Assembly: GCA_023376005.1 (NCBI GenBank)
Contig: CM042157.1
Coordinates: 92,104,436-92,168,435 of the forward strand
Direction of reading: 5' to 3'
Source of the DNA: Doryteuthis pealeii
Taxonomy: Eukaryota; Mollusca; Cephalopoda; Myopsida; Loliginidae
DNA: 64,000 nt
Positions 33,613 to 45,924 of this stretch are shown here, piece by piece. Made by a program: the position numbers and the translations under genes. Position 1 is the stretch's first letter; every line of letters begins with the position of its first letter. The notes under the pieces were generated by a model, which saw only the letters and a program-made list of their open reading frames with translations, was not told the origin of the DNA and ran no database searches.

Positions 33613-34635
33613 TCAGGTATGAAGGGACTCAGGTATTGTATCATACCTAAATAATGCTGGAGCTCTTCTCGGGTGTTGGGTCGGTTTTCCTTTTATCCTG
33701 TCACATTTTTCAGGGTCAGGGTGGGAACCGTCTTCATCCCAAATAAGACCATAGAATTTAATTTGTTTTTGTTTATTATTGCTTTTATCTTTGTTGAAGA
33801 CTAGCCCATACTTCCGAGCTGTCTCCATGGTCTCCCTTAGATTTTGATCATGCTCCTCAGTGTTTTTCCCGTACACGCATATATCATCCGATATACCTAT
33901 GGCTCTTTACAGTTTTCCAATATTTGTCCATTTTTTGCTGGAATATGTCTTGGGATACTTTAGTCCGAAGGGGCACGTAGGTATTTATACCTTCAAAACG
34001 GGTGTTAAAACATGTGAGCAGGCTGGTTCTTCGTCTAGGTGTATTGCCCAGTATCCATGTTTTGCATCCAGTTTAGAGAAGTGTTTTTGCTCCAGTTAAT
34101 TTGTGGGAGATTTCTTCCAGGGTTGGAGTTTATAATAAGTTCGTTTGATGAACTTATTAAGTGGCTTTGGGTCTAAACATACTCTTAGTTCCCCACTTCT
34201 CTTCCTGCTGCACGCTATTGCGTTCACCCAGTCTGTCGGTTCGGTCACTTTCTTTATTACTCCCATATCTTCCATTTTTTCAGTTCTTTTTTTAAATTCA
34301 TCTCTTAGATGAACGGGGTATTTTCTTTGTGCTTGGACAACTGGTGTAGTATTTTCTTGAATATATATTTTTTTGTTTTCCCGGAAAGTTTCCAATACCT
34401 TGAAATCTATCAGGATATTCATTTTCCAGGTCCTCAATATTTCTATCGTTCTTTTCTCAGTTGTCACGCACAATTTAATTTTACCAAACCTAGCGTGTAT
34501 GCAAGTCTCAGACCGCAAAATTGTGGTGTCATTCTCGCATATATAGAATTTAGCTAGGATGGATGGTGAGTGTTTAATTTTTATTTTCAATTTTATGGAC
34601 CATATTGGGGTATTTTGGTGCCATTCACGGCCCAT
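33613..34635 (-). pseudogene. Gypsy reverse transcriptase, frame-shifted
   Basis: The N-terminal fingers (34,096-34,635) contain RKYPVHLRDEFKKR, MGVIKKVTEPTDWVNAI and LRVCLDPKPLNKFI. The palm continues in other frames (33,890-34,095) to the active-site box GISDDICVYGK at about 33,875-33,897, a variant of YxDD. The C-terminal part with VFNKDKS and IKFYGLIWDEDG is at 33,613-33,876. At least two indels split the domain. Confidence 0.88.
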
Positions 34636-34689
34636 AGAGTGGTCTTGTCCGTCTTTACGGTGTCCACTACTTCAGTAACGCCTCGTGGG

Positions 34690-34893
34690 TACATTTTTTT
34701 TAAAATTCTAACTGGAATTATATTACCATTGGCTCCGGTGTCCACTTTCATTTTTAGTTTATGCTCTATTCCACTGTATCTACACAGTCTATATTTGCAA
34801 AAACTTCTTCTCTCTCGTTTTGTTACAACATAATAGATATAAGTCTTGTTCGACTCTGTATCGTTTACGTGAGCAACATTAATTTTTTTGTCT
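34690..34893 (-). pseudogene. Gypsy aspartic protease
   Basis: The minus strand reads KMKVDTGANGNIIPV near 34,744-34,715, the DTGA active-site loop of retroviral-type aspartic proteases. It directly follows the nested BEL/Pao insertion, and the Gag frame on the other side of that insertion is the same frame. Confidence 0.8.
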
Positions 34894-34898
34894 TTGTT

Positions 34899-36253
34899 TT
34901 GAGAATTTTTTCTTAAGAAATCTTTAAGGGCATTTTGAATATTTGTATTTTTAAAAAAACTTTGTAAATACGTTTATGCCTGGGCGGAATTTTCCCGGCA
35001 AACGTTTTTAAAAATTTTGTATTTTTGACAGTTTAAATAGCGTTCGATGCAGGTGTTGATTTTACCCTTATTTGTAAAAATCGAATCTTTTTCCCGGCAA
35101 ACGCTCCCCCCAAATTGTATTTTTGACAGTTTAGATAGCGTTCAATGCTGGGGGAACGATTGCACTTGGAAAAAATAGAATCTTTTTCAGCAAACGCTAA
35201 AAATTTATTTAATTTTTTGAAATAAAACTGTGATTGGTTTATTGGGTATTGAGACGCGGCAATGATCCCTTTTTATTGATGAACGGCGCGAGAATCGCCA
35301 GACAGAATTTATTTTTTAAGTATCGAATATCGAACTTTTTCTGTCTCCGTTAAAATTTTTTTTAACGTTAAAATGTGAATATCCAGGTTTAACGAAAATT
35401 TAACAAATTATTGAATATGGTTATAGTTATCCTGGATACATGAAAATTTTGAGACATTCATTAATGTCATTCACTCTTTAGAGAGATAAATTTAAATTTA
35501 CTTAGAAGTAAATTTTTTTATGTATATGTTGAGAAAGAGTCAACATTGTATTTTATTACAGGCTGGACGAAAATGGTTAAAATTGTATATTTTAACTTAG
35601 TCCCCCTGTATGTATTTCTTTATTTGAATTGTCAATAAAGTATTTTACTCAGAGTGAGTAAAATTGATTTAAATTCGGTTTGAGACCGTTTTAATTTCTT
35701 ATTTATTAAGAAAATATTTTTATTGTTCAGGGCGTTTGAAGCCTCTGAAAGTAAATTATAAAGGAGAAATACATAGTTATTTCTCCTAATATATTAGTAA
35801 ATTTGTTGTCATTAGACACTTTGTTTCGTCTCGGCAATTTGTCGAGATATTTTTTTGATTGTAAAACAGGGATCGAAGAAAAACAATTGTCGTCGTCTGC
35901 AGCCCTTAAACCATCACAGCAGCAGCAGCCCTAAGTAAGATTGTCTGAGGACAAGAAAAGAAAAGAAAATTTGTTCTATTTCGTTATTTGCTGAACGCAA
36001 GTAAGTTTTTTTTAATATTTGTAAATTTGTTTAAGTACTTTTATTTTTTTTTTGTGGCTTAGTGCCTTTGATAATTTGAGCATGAAGGACATTTTATGCA
36101 AGACCAGTTATTTGTTTTATTGAATAAATTATTTTAAATTCAATTTTGTCTCCTATTTTATTTTTAAACTTTTCAACGTGACGAAGAAGGATAGACAAAA
36201 CGTCTTTTTTTATATATTCTTCTTCGAGAAAATTGTGAAAAATTTTCGCGACA
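34899..36253 (+). repeat. BEL/Pao 5' LTR
   Basis: 1,355 bp starting TTGAGAATTTTTTC and ending CGCGACA. It contains two AATAAA sites (in 'tgtcaataaagtatt' and 'ttgaataaattattt') and a CAGCAGCAGCAGCC stretch. The partner LTR at 40,013-41,375 differs by small indels. Confidence 0.9.
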
Positions 36254-37059
36254 TTTTGCATAAAATAGTTCTATAATGTTCGATAAAAAAAAAAATATAT
36301 CAAAACTTATTGCTACTTATTTGCGTTGAAAAAGAAAAGTTTTGGAGACTTATTCAATGAACATTTTTTCTGTGGCTTGCATATTGTGTTATCTTTGCAT
36401 AAACTTTTGTAAATTGATTTGCCCTTAGATTTTGAGAGAATTTTATGTAAGAAATTTTAAGAAATTTATTGCAGTAATATTTTAGTATTTGCTTCTCACA
36501 ATTGTTGCGTCTATTAGAATTTTGGCGTATGTAATTTCCCTCGAGTTAGTTGGAATTTTTTGATAACTTATAGGTGTTTTTGTAAAATTTAATCACCTTC
36601 ATTTTTTTTACTATTCCACATTGCTGACTCCGGTGGAAGTATTTTACGACAGACTTTTTGAGATATCATTAGACTAGTTTAGATAAAGTTTTAGTATTTA
36701 TAATGGCTTGGTCTCCTTCAACAGACCTTTGTATAAAGAAAGGGATTTAATTAAAGGTGAAGTTCAGTATATCCTGGGCTTTATCGAGACGGACACAGAA
36801 TTATGTGAAAATTCTTTCAACCGTCAAAAAAAAATAATATTTGTGAACTTTTAAAAAATATTGATGTTTTGAATGAACAGATTATCAATAGTTACTTTTG
36901 ATAATGAAGTAGAACTGGATGAGATCTATCGGCATCGTGATGAGGAAGCTCTTATAAGGCTCAAATTAATAAAACAATAGGCCTTATAGAAATAAATGGA
37001 AGGAAACACAAACTCCTCCCAAAATGATAAGGATAACTTCAATTTTGGCCATTATAATG
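36254..37059 (+). other. BEL/Pao leader and start of Gag, frame unclear
   Basis: Follows the 5' LTR. I could not place a convincing primer-binding site ('ttttgcataa' follows the LTR). Short frames near 36,720-37,000 suggest the Gag N-terminus, but no motif is secure. Confidence 0.4.
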
Positions 37060-37460
37060 TAACACCAAATTGAACTGCCCTTATTTCGATCCGGAAGATC
37101 TGTCCAAAGATAGATTAGCGTACCTAAACTTTTATAAAGAATTTCTGAATTGTGTAATAAGTACACCTTGCAAGTCTCTGAGATTGATCATTTAAAAAAT
37201 CATCTCAGGGGTTATGCACAGAAAATAATAAATCATCTATCTATCTCTGATGACAATTACGATGTTGCCATAGAGATTCTCCAAAAGGAATTTTTGAATG
37301 AAGGCTCTATAAAAAATTGTATTTTTAGATCTATTCATGAGTCGAAAGTATTTCGTCAAAATGATTACAAAGCGTAAAGCTATTTTTAACAAAAGTAAAA
37401 GCTCAAATATATGAGCTAAAAAATTCCTTTAATCTTGATTTCCTTGAGAAAAACACTCCG
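37060..37460 (+). pseudogene. BEL/Pao Gag (DUF1759-like) fragment
   Basis: Reads LKNHLRGYAQKIINHLSISDDNYDVAIEILQ across 37,187-37,295, the characteristic capsid-like Gag segment of BEL/Pao elements ('L...L.G.A...I..L.....NY..A...L...F'). Frame breaks lie on both sides. Confidence 0.8.
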
Positions 37461-37731
37461 GTGATGAATATTTGGGGTTTGTCATTCTTGACAAATTACC
37501 AATGTCCTTGAAAAAGGGCATAAATACATGCAGTGAGATATAATTATCCTTCGCTGCATGATATATTTGACACCTATTCCGATGTGATTCAGACGTTGGA
37601 AATTACAAATCCCACTTTGAGTTATCCTCGGAATCAGGAGAAATCTAATTCTTTTTCATGATAAGACTAGTTATAAGGTCAAAGTAGTTGGACCTTCTAC
37701 GCTTCAAAATTTTCATATTAAGTCTGATAAG

Positions 37732-38849
37732 ATGAGTTTCAAGTGTAATTTTTGTAAAACCAACACTCACCTTGCCTTTTACTGTAAAAACTACCCCACT
37801 CTGAGAGAGCGTATACAGCAATGCAGAGTTAATAAACTGTGTAACAANNNNNNNNNNATTTGTACTAATATTTTTCATACTGCTGACAATTGTCCAGGCA
37901 AGCGAAATCAACTCAGGCCCTGTTGGAGTTGTAGTAGCTGTTCGCATGCTGGCGCTTTGTGTTCGGGGGAAAGGGAGCAACCTGTGAACGCTAACCCTTG
38001 TTTTCAGGTTAGGGATGATCAGTTGCTTTTGCCCATAATAGAAGTTACTCTTGGAAAGGGTAACAGCAAGTGTAAAGTAAATTGCTTGCTTGACTCTGGT
38101 AGCCAGAGATCTTATTTGACAGGCAGAGTGTTGGATTTATTGGATGTGAAAAAAGAAAAATTGGTGGAGAAGGAGTACACGTTAAAAACCTTTTTAGGTA
38201 CACCCAGCGTCGTTTAAAGGAATTTAGTTTGGATGTTGGTCTTACTAAATTGAGTGGTCCAATATCTTTTCTTTTTGATGAATCTCTTGATTTAGAGTTT
38301 AAATTAGCAGGACTTAGTAGTGCCATTAAGAACATTGAAAATTCCGGTTTTAAATTGGCAGCAGATTTTAGCGGTGTGGTTGATGATGGCATTTCGGTGG
38401 ATGGGTTGCTGGGTATAGATGTTTTGAATTATATGGGCCCCATGCAACTCATAGATTGTTTAGATGGTTCTGCCCTTGAATTTTCTCAAGGTATTGTTCC
38501 TGTTGGTAACGTGGCTAAATTTATAGTCCCTGATACCAATATAAATGTCAAAACAACATCTTTGAATTTTAATCAGGTGACAACTGAATATGGTGAATGC
38601 CCTATCACCCATGTTTATTTTGGGATGTATCCTAAAATTTATCATTCTCTGAATTATCTTGAGGATTCTTCAGTAGAAAAATCAATAAGTACTGAAGAAA
38701 ATTCAGTTTGTGTGCCCTACACTGATTTGTTAACAGCTATAGACGCTAATGATAGCAGTTTAGCCTTGAGTGGCAGTTTTGCTGGTGTTAAAAGCACCCC
38801 TAAAGTTAGAATTAGCCCGCTAGAAGGGGGAGAAAATAAAATTTGTTAA
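37732..38849 (+). pseudogene. BEL/Pao zinc knuckles and aspartic protease (DUF1758-like)
   Basis: The first part has cysteine clusters (CNFCKTNTHLAFYC, CWSCSSCSHAGALC) with ten N bases between them at 37,848-37,857. LLDSGSQRSYLTG near 38,085-38,125 is the BEL/Pao retropepsin active site. A one-base break at about 38,217-38,228 leads into a continuation with DGISVDGLLGIDVLNYMG, the C-terminal protease region, ending at a stop at 38,849. Confidence 0.85.
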
Positions 38850-38924
38850 CCCTAAACTATTGTTAAGTTTTTTTGACAGTTTTAATTTAGAATTTGCTGT
38901 GGGTACTATGCCTTTGAAAATACT

Positions 38925-39863
38925 TTGAAAGGTTCATGTAAGGATGCGCATATAGAGCCTAGTTGCTGTGGCATCCTAAAAAATTATGTTGTTCCTGACG
39001 TTACCGTGAGTTATGTGTATCACGAGTCAGGTGGGGTGAATAATAGAGTAACCCCCCAGAGTAGTTGTAAAATAAATTTGATAATTTTAGACCTTATGGT
39101 CATAGAGAAAGGTCACCCTGTGTTGAGGGCCAGGGTTTGTTTGCTGACTTTAGTTCAGTCAACGTTAAATTTTAGGGAAGAAAAGATTTCCCCTGTAACA
39201 TTATTTGCCTTTGACAGTGTGTCAAGAGAAAAAATTGTATTTGAGATTAATCCTGTATTGGATATTGAAAGATTCTCTTTACCTAAATTGTTGAGAATTG
39301 TAATTAAATTTGTAATTTTGATGAGAAATTTCACGAAGGGCCCTGTTGTTTCTGCTGGATTGTATTTTAAAAAGTTGTATCAATCCTTATTCCTCATAGA
39401 AAAAATGTTATTAAACCCTACCAGTAGAGATATACTCTCTTCGGTTGCCAGGTTGAATTTATGTAAAGATAATGATGGCTTGATTAGAACCAAAGGAAGG
39501 ATTGGCAAAATCTGCCTTTACCCTCCCGATATATTGTATCCCATCTTATTATCACTTGTTTGCCATTTTTCTGTTTTGATAATAAGAAATTGTCATACTA
39601 AATGTGAACATTTATGTATTGCTGCTACCCTGAACAAATTACGATTGTCTGTTTTTTGGGTAGATAAGTCAAGACAGATTGTAAAATCTGCAATTTCTTC
39701 AGGCGGATTATGTAAGAGATATATTGACATCTCTTTGCATTACCATAGAGTTGATTTTATGAGACCTTTTCTCGATATGGAAATTGATTTTACTGTCCAT
39801 CTCTGGAAATATGATGGCAATAAAATGAATAAAAAATTAAATTTTGATTTTTATCCGCCTTAA
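38925..39863 (+). pseudogene. BEL/Pao pre-integrase and truncated integrase
   Basis: Reads FEINPVLDIERFSLPKLLR, then IRTKGRIGK, then an H-C-C zinc-binding region with RNCHTKCEHL, then VDFMRPFLDMEIDFTVHLW, where the first catalytic Asp of the integrase core lies. The frame then ends. A DPAGKLRYL C-terminal remnant follows at about 39,880-39,905. The second Asp and the Glu of the triad are missing. Confidence 0.82.
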
Positions 39864-40012
39864 ACTCTCTAGTAGTGACCCCGCAGGAAAACTAAGATAT
39901 TTAGTGAGGGGAATTCGGAAATTGTTTGGAATTGAGTCTGAAATTTAAAAAATTGACTTTGTTAAAATTTGGCATTTTTTTCTTTTTTTTTTTTTTTTTC
40001 TCTCAGGATAGT

Positions 40013-41375
40013 TTGAGAATTTTTTCTTAAGAAATCTTTAAGGGCATTTTGATATTTGTATTTTTAAAAAAACTTTGTAAATAGCGTTTATGCCTGGGCG
40101 GAATTTTTTCCGGCAAACGTTTTTAAAAAAAATTTGTATTTTTGACAGTTTAAATAGCGTTCGATGCAGGTGTTGATTTTTACCCTTATTTGTAAAAATC
40201 GAATCTTTTTCCCGGCAAACGCTCCCCCCAAAATTTGTATTTTTGACAGTTTAGATAGCGTTCAATGCTGGGGAGAACGATTGCACTTGGAAAAAATAGA
40301 ATCTTTTTCAGCAAACGCTAAAATTTATTTAATTTTTTGAAATAATAACTGTGATTGGTTTATTGGGTATTGAGACGCGGCAATGATCCCTTTTTATTGA
40401 TGAACGGCGCGAGAATCGCCAGACAGAATTTATTTTTTAAGTATCGAATATCGAACTTTTTCTGTCTCCGTTAAAATTTTTTTAACGTTAAAATGTTGAA
40501 TATCCAGGTTTAACGAAAATTAACAAATTATTGAATATGGTTATAGTTATCCTGGATACATGAAAATTTTGAGACATTCATTAATGTCATTCACTCTTTA
40601 GAGAGATAAATTTAAATTTACTTAGAAGTAAATTTTTTATGTATATGTTGAGAAAGAGTCAACATTGTATTTTATTACAGGCTGGACGAAAATGGTTAAA
40701 ATTTGTATATTTTAACTTAGTCCCCCTGTATGTATTTCTTTATTTGAATTGTCAAATAAAGTATTTTACTCAGAGTGAGTAAAATTGATTTAAATTCGGT
40801 TTGAGACCGTTTTAATTTCTTATTTATTAAGAAAATATTTTTATTGTTCAGGCGTTTGAAGCCTCTTGAAAGTAAATTATAAAAGGAGAAATACATAGTT
40901 ATTTCTCCTAATATATTAGTAAATTTGTGTCATTAGACACTTTGTTTCGTCTCGGCAATTTGTCGAGATATTTTTTTGATTGTAAAACAGGGATCGAAGA
41001 AAAACAATTGTCGTCGTCTGCAGCCCTTAAACCATCACAGCAGCAGCAGCCCTAAGTAAGATTGTCTGAGGACAAGAAAAGAAAAGAAAATTTGTTTCTA
41101 TTTCGTTATTTGCTGAACGCAAGTAAGTTTTTTTTAATATTTGTAAATTTGTTTAAGTACATTTTATTTTTTTTGTGGCTTAGTGCCTTTGATAATTTGA
41201 GCATGAAGGACATTTTATGCAAGACCAGTTATTTGTTTTATTGAATAAATTATTTTAAATTCAATTTTGTCTCCTATTTTATTTTTAAACTTTTCAACGT
41301 GACGAAGAAGGATAGACAAAACGTCTTTTTTTTATATATTCTTCTTCGAGAAAATTGTGAAAAATTTTCGCGACA
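40013..41375 (+). repeat. BEL/Pao 3' LTR
   Basis: Direct repeat of 34,899-36,253, preceded by a pyrimidine run and 'tctctcaggatag'. Ends CGCGACA at 41,375, followed by the TTGTT duplication. Confidence 0.9.
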
Positions 41376-41380
41376 TTGTT

Positions 41381-42172
41381 GTATTGCTTGTTGTGGAATT
41401 TCTGCTGACTATTTTTCCAAGTCTTGTTGTATGTGTTGGGGATATTTCTTTTTATTTGCGCGTGTGTTTTTGTGAAGCAATATTCCTCAAAGTGGTGTAG
41501 ATAGTGGCATTTTCTACACTCCTTGTTATATGCGTAACAATCCTCTTTCTTATTGCCGTGATTGTATCCACATTTCGTACACGATCCCCTGTTTATTTTC
41601 GACACTGCGTGGTATATTCCGGGCCTTATTTCGTTGGCGTCTTTGTAGCGTGTGTTGTCTATTATCGTTGTCTCATAGGCTCTAATATTTTCAATAGCCA
41701 CTTTAAGTGTGAGGTCGGTTTTACTTATTAAATTCCGCCTTTCTTCTGGGCTCTTTAACCCTTTTATTATTTGTTCGAGGATTCTTTCCTCTTTGCTGGC
41801 TTTGAATTCGCATCTCTCAGCTTTGGTCTGTAATTTGGTCAGATATTCGTCGATAGAGTCTTCGCTCTGATTCATTGAGAATTCCAGTCGCTCGACCCAT
41901 TTGTTCGGTTTTTGAATTAAACGCCTCTCAAATGTCGCGAATATTTCTTTGGAATCTTCTTTTTGTTCCGTTGTTAGCATTTCATTTTTTAAGATTTCCC
42001 GGCCCCTTGGTCCTGTGCTTATCAATATATAATTATACTTCAACTTTTCTTCAATTCTATTGATCAAAAAATACGAAGTTAAAAAATCAAACCACTCACT
42101 GAAAGCGTCCTGTTTGTTTTCATTTGACCAGTCCAAATAGGGTAGAGGGATATTAGTAGCAGATGCCATCAT
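41381..42172 (-). CDS. Gypsy Gag, truncated at its C-terminus by the nested insertion
   Basis: Starts MMASATNIPLPYLDW at 42,172 and runs about 264 residues to the insertion. The capsid-like part includes YLDWSNENKQDAFSEWFDFL and NKWVERLEFSMNQSEDSID. A zinc-binding region (CTKCGYNHGNKKEDC, then CRKCHYLHHFEEYC) is of the Ty3/gypsy nucleocapsid type. Gag forms the virus-like particle around element RNA. The open frame continues a few residues into the BEL LTR and stops there. If the insert and one duplication copy are discounted, the frame continues into the protease at 34,893 without a stop. Confidence 0.88.
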
Positions 42173-42275
42173 TTTTTTTCGGCTACTTGCTTTCTTGTAT
42201 TTTTTTTTTTTTTCCGAAGTATTTACTTCTTGTTCTTTTTTTTTTTTTTCTTGTTTCTTCCTTTGAAGTTATTTT

Positions 42276-42294
42276 TCTTTTACCGCTGCCACCA
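42276..42294 (-). promoter_or_regulatory. Gypsy primer-binding site
   Basis: Directly inside the 5' LTR the minus strand reads TGGTGGCAGCGGTAAAAG. TGG next to the LTR complements a tRNA 3' CCA end. I cannot assign the tRNA. Confidence 0.7.
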
Positions 42295-42505
42295 TGAAAT
42301 ATGATGTCTTTTACAACTTTGTGTAAAAGATAAAGATAGAGCGAGACGAAGACGATTTAAAAAACACAACTTGCTTTTTATTCAAGTTCTATAATAATGT
42401 TAAACGCAGGCGACAGACACAGACGCCAGGTTAGTTGATCACGTGATGTCTGCCTGATCCCAATGAGCTGAAATAAAGATGATGTAAGGGGGACAACTCA
42501 TCACA
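42295..42505 (-). repeat. Gypsy 5' LTR
   Basis: 211 bp, TG...CA, nearly identical to 31,450-31,660. Flanked by the CCTAT target duplication inside the TATC array. Confidence 0.92.
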
Positions 42506-42577
42506 CCTATCTATCTATCTATCTATCTATCTATATCGTTGTGTTTACCTATCTATCTATCTATATCGTTGTGTTTT

Positions 42578-42614
<37 letters not shown>

Positions 42615-42924
42615 ATCCTATCTATCTATATCTATCTATGTCGTTGTGTATCTATCTATCTATCTATCTATGTCGTTGTGTCTATCTATCTATCTATCTA
42701 TCTATATCGTTGTGTTTATCTATCTATCTATCTATCTATATCGTTGTGTTTATCTATCTATCTATCTATCTATCTATCGTTGTGTTTATCTATCTATCTA
42801 TCTATCTATATCGTTGTGTTTATCTATCTATCTATCTATCTATATCGTTGTGTTTATTATCTATCTATCTATCTATCTATATCGTTATGTTTATCTATCT
42901 ATCTATCTATCTATATCGTTGTGT

Positions 42925-42956
<32 letters not shown>

Positions 42957-43455
42957 ATCGTTGCGTGTTTTATCTATCTATCTATCTATCTATATCGTTG
43001 CGTGTTTATCTATCTATCTATCTATATCGTTGCGTGTTTACCTATCTATCTATCTATCTATCTATATCGTTTTGTTTATCTATCTATCTATTTACTGTCG
43101 AAAATATCTATCTATCTCAGTCTGTTCAAAACTATCTAAACAAGAAATATGACAAATTTCTATAAATAAACAAGAATTACGACAAATTATGATAATAAGA
43201 ATTACGACAAAAAAAGAAAAATTAGAATTGCGACAAAAAACGGTTTAATGTTTTTTTCTTTCGAATGGAAAAAATAAATAAACAAGAATTAAGACACCCC
43301 CCCCCTCAAATAGGCGCCGATACGATAGTTGGGGTTGTTATTTGAGTTGGTAGTTTTCTTTCAAGTAACACCGCTAGTTGGGGTTGGTATTTGATACGTC
43401 ACCGAACAGCAAATTTGGAGGCAGTGGACCGGGACGAACTTCCTCATAGAGTACC
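42506..43455. mobile_element. Foldback element on TATC repeats, right part
   Basis: The (TATC)n array with 'gttgtgttta' punctuation (42,506-43,090) continues the array cut at 31,449. Then 43,100-43,455 is the inverse of 30,201-30,470 ('aacaccgctagttggggttg', 'ccgaacagcaaatttggagg'). Ends 'cctcatagagtacc' at 43,455. The open frames through the array are repeat translations. Confidence 0.8.
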
Positions 43456-45924
43456 GAATAAGCTAAAACCCAACTTGGAAAATAAAATGAAACTAAATTA
43501 TAAGAAAAGTGAAAGTGTAAATATTCAGTTTGTTAACTGCTTGTTAAAAGGAACAAGAACAAACTTCACCTTGAATTAACATTTTAAGTAAGTTTATTCT
43601 TATCTTTTTATGCTTATTCAATTAAGATTTACATGATATTTTTTATTTATTTATATAGTTTTTGAGACGTATATATAATAATAATTTGATTTATCTATTT
43701 GTGACTCTAACAGAGCAAGATTTTCATAACAAGAATTTTGGATACTTGTCAAAACTGGTGAATGATAACAACAGCAATGAAAAAAAAATGGCACAAAAAA
43801 AAAAAAAAATTCACTGTTGGTGAAAAATTGTCATGGGCACAGTATTTAATAGATCAGTAATTTAGTAAATAGTAAATCTTTCTGAATACGCAACCACTAC
43901 GGATATATAGAATATGTTTTCATTTTTAATACATACATAGAGATGTACAAATTAACACATCTTGCAAAAAAGGGGAATCGCAGGAAAAAAAAAAATCAAC
44001 AAAATCCCTATTAAGGGGTTAATTCTTAGAAAATATTTATCTTCCCCTTTAACTGATTATAAATTGATTGAGGGATTATTGGCATGAGAAAAAAATGTCT
44101 TTAAAATCATTTTTTTTTTGTCATTTGAAAAAAACAATTAAGGTATAATAGCCATGTGCAAATTCTCGCCAACTAAATAAAAGGGTGATCACAGGAAATT
44201 CTTCTAAAAATCATATAAAATAAACTAATGATCCGATTCTAATAAAACTTTCTGTTTATGAAGTAATAAAAGATTAACTTTATTGTAAATAAATTTTTAC
44301 TAAATTGAAAAGACTAATAATTTTTTTCGTTAGTTTTTGTTTCGCGTATTGATCCCCCCAACAAATATCTTCTTTTTTTTTTTGGATATAAATAAATTTT
44401 ACATTTTTATAAAGACAATGTAATGACATAACATATATAAAAAAAGATAATTCGCTAATAAATCGGTTTTGGAAATAGGGCATCTTAAACATTGAACCTT
44501 AAAATCTCGTAAATAAGAAAAAATATGTATTTTTTTTATTTTTTTTTTTTAAATTGTTAGATTATTTTCAAAAGAATTTTATATTAAAAGTTCGTATTGT
44601 GTACATTTTTATTTTATTTTTCAGAGATTTTTAAAAATTTATAAAATGTAAAATAAATACTTTTGTTTAATGTATAACAAAATCGTATTCATTAATCAAA
44701 GAAAATATTGTATAAAACATATCTCACTAAAAATAATGACATAATATATGTCTATTCTTATTTTTATGAATTTTTGAAAATAATGTTTGAATTAAAAGTT
44801 GTTGTGAGAATGATTACGGAAGCCTGTAAATGAAAAAAAAACGTATTTGTCATTTTCACTGATGTGTTATGGGTAAACAAGTCCAAATACGTGACATGTA
44901 CATATTTATACTTTGTGAAGTAAAAGAGAAACCGAACAGTGTTTGAAGAAATTTATTATTTTATTTGGAAACACATAATTCTCCCGTGTATATACAGAAA
45001 GCAGATATTACCGTTCACTCAAAATTCTGAAGGTAAATTAACTTTTTATTTTATTTAAGATTGCGAGTTTACAAAATTTGAAATAGGGGCAGACTATTTA
45101 AATAAAGATTTTTTCATCATGGAATAAATTAAAAACTTTTAAAACTACAAAATTGAATAAAGAACTTCACCTTTAAGGTATGTAATGTTTTATATACTTT
45201 CATGAATTATTAATAAATATATACTTTATTAAATTATTAATAATAATTTAATAGATGTATCGGGAAAAAAAAAGAATATTATTATAGAATTTTATTATAA
45301 ATAATTTCTAACATTCTAATTTTTATTTTCCCAACTCTCTTTTTCAATAATATTAAGAGTTAAATCGTGAGGCATCAAGGAAACACTAAATTAGTAATTT
45401 GTTTTTTGCTTCAGAAAATTTTTTTTATTCGTGTGCCCATCCATACGAAGAAAAAGTGCACACGTCAAGATCCGATAACTTGTCAACAAATGCGCGTTCT
45501 TGCGTGGACTTGAGCCGATTTACTTTAAAATTCAAAAATTTAGGTTTTATGTGAGAGAAATTTGTTTTTTCTTTTTTATAACCCATAAACTTGGAATTGT
45601 TCTTTATATTAAACGTAAAAGAAAACAGTAAAAAGTTAATTTTCCTTTTTTTATTGACGTTTTAAGATATTTTTTACAAGTAAACAGACTTTCAAAATGG
45701 CCACTGGTTTGCCCATCCCTAAGGTATAACAATATTGTATTTCATGTAAAACTATAGAAAGTGAATGTTTTTTAAATATGAGAAATTGACTATCAGAATT
45801 TTTATTAATATGAAAACCAAACAGGATATGAAAAGAGGAAGTTGTATATTAAAATATGAACCTTGACCTTGGTTTAAATCTTACCTAATAATGCACTTAT
45901 CATTTTTAGTCATTTGGTAAAAAA

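Larger units (their letters stand above)
34899..41375 (+). mobile_element. BEL/Pao LTR retrotransposon nested in the gypsy element, RT deleted
   Basis: Direct LTRs at 34,899-36,253 and 40,013-41,375 flank plus-strand Gag, zinc-knuckle, protease and integrase fragments. The 5-bp target duplication TTGTT is at 34,894-34,898 and 41,376-41,380. BEL/Pao domain order is recognisable, but only about 75 bp separate the protease region from the pre-integrase region, so RT and RNase H are deleted. The integrase core stops after its first Asp. The copy is non-autonomous, and a 10-N gap is at 37,848-37,857. Confidence 0.9.
31450..42505 (-). mobile_element. Ty3/gypsy LTR retrotransposon, minus strand, host to a nested BEL/Pao
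   Basis: Two 211-bp LTRs (31,450-31,660 and 42,295-42,505) start TG and end CA. The 5-bp target duplication CCTAT is at 31,445-31,449 and 42,506-42,510. Order on the minus strand is Gag, protease, RT, RNase H, integrase, the Ty3/gypsy order. Without the nested insert it is about 4.6 kb. The LTR pair differs by only a few indels, so insertion is recent or the differences are sequencing errors. Several frame shifts and the nested insertion make this copy inactive. Confidence 0.93.

Noticed and set aside
45690..45730. First coding exon of the armadillo-like gene (short MATGLPIPK frame followed by GT)
   Set aside because: Its phase does not lead into the exon at 49,563 without a stop, and nine codons are too few to support a call.
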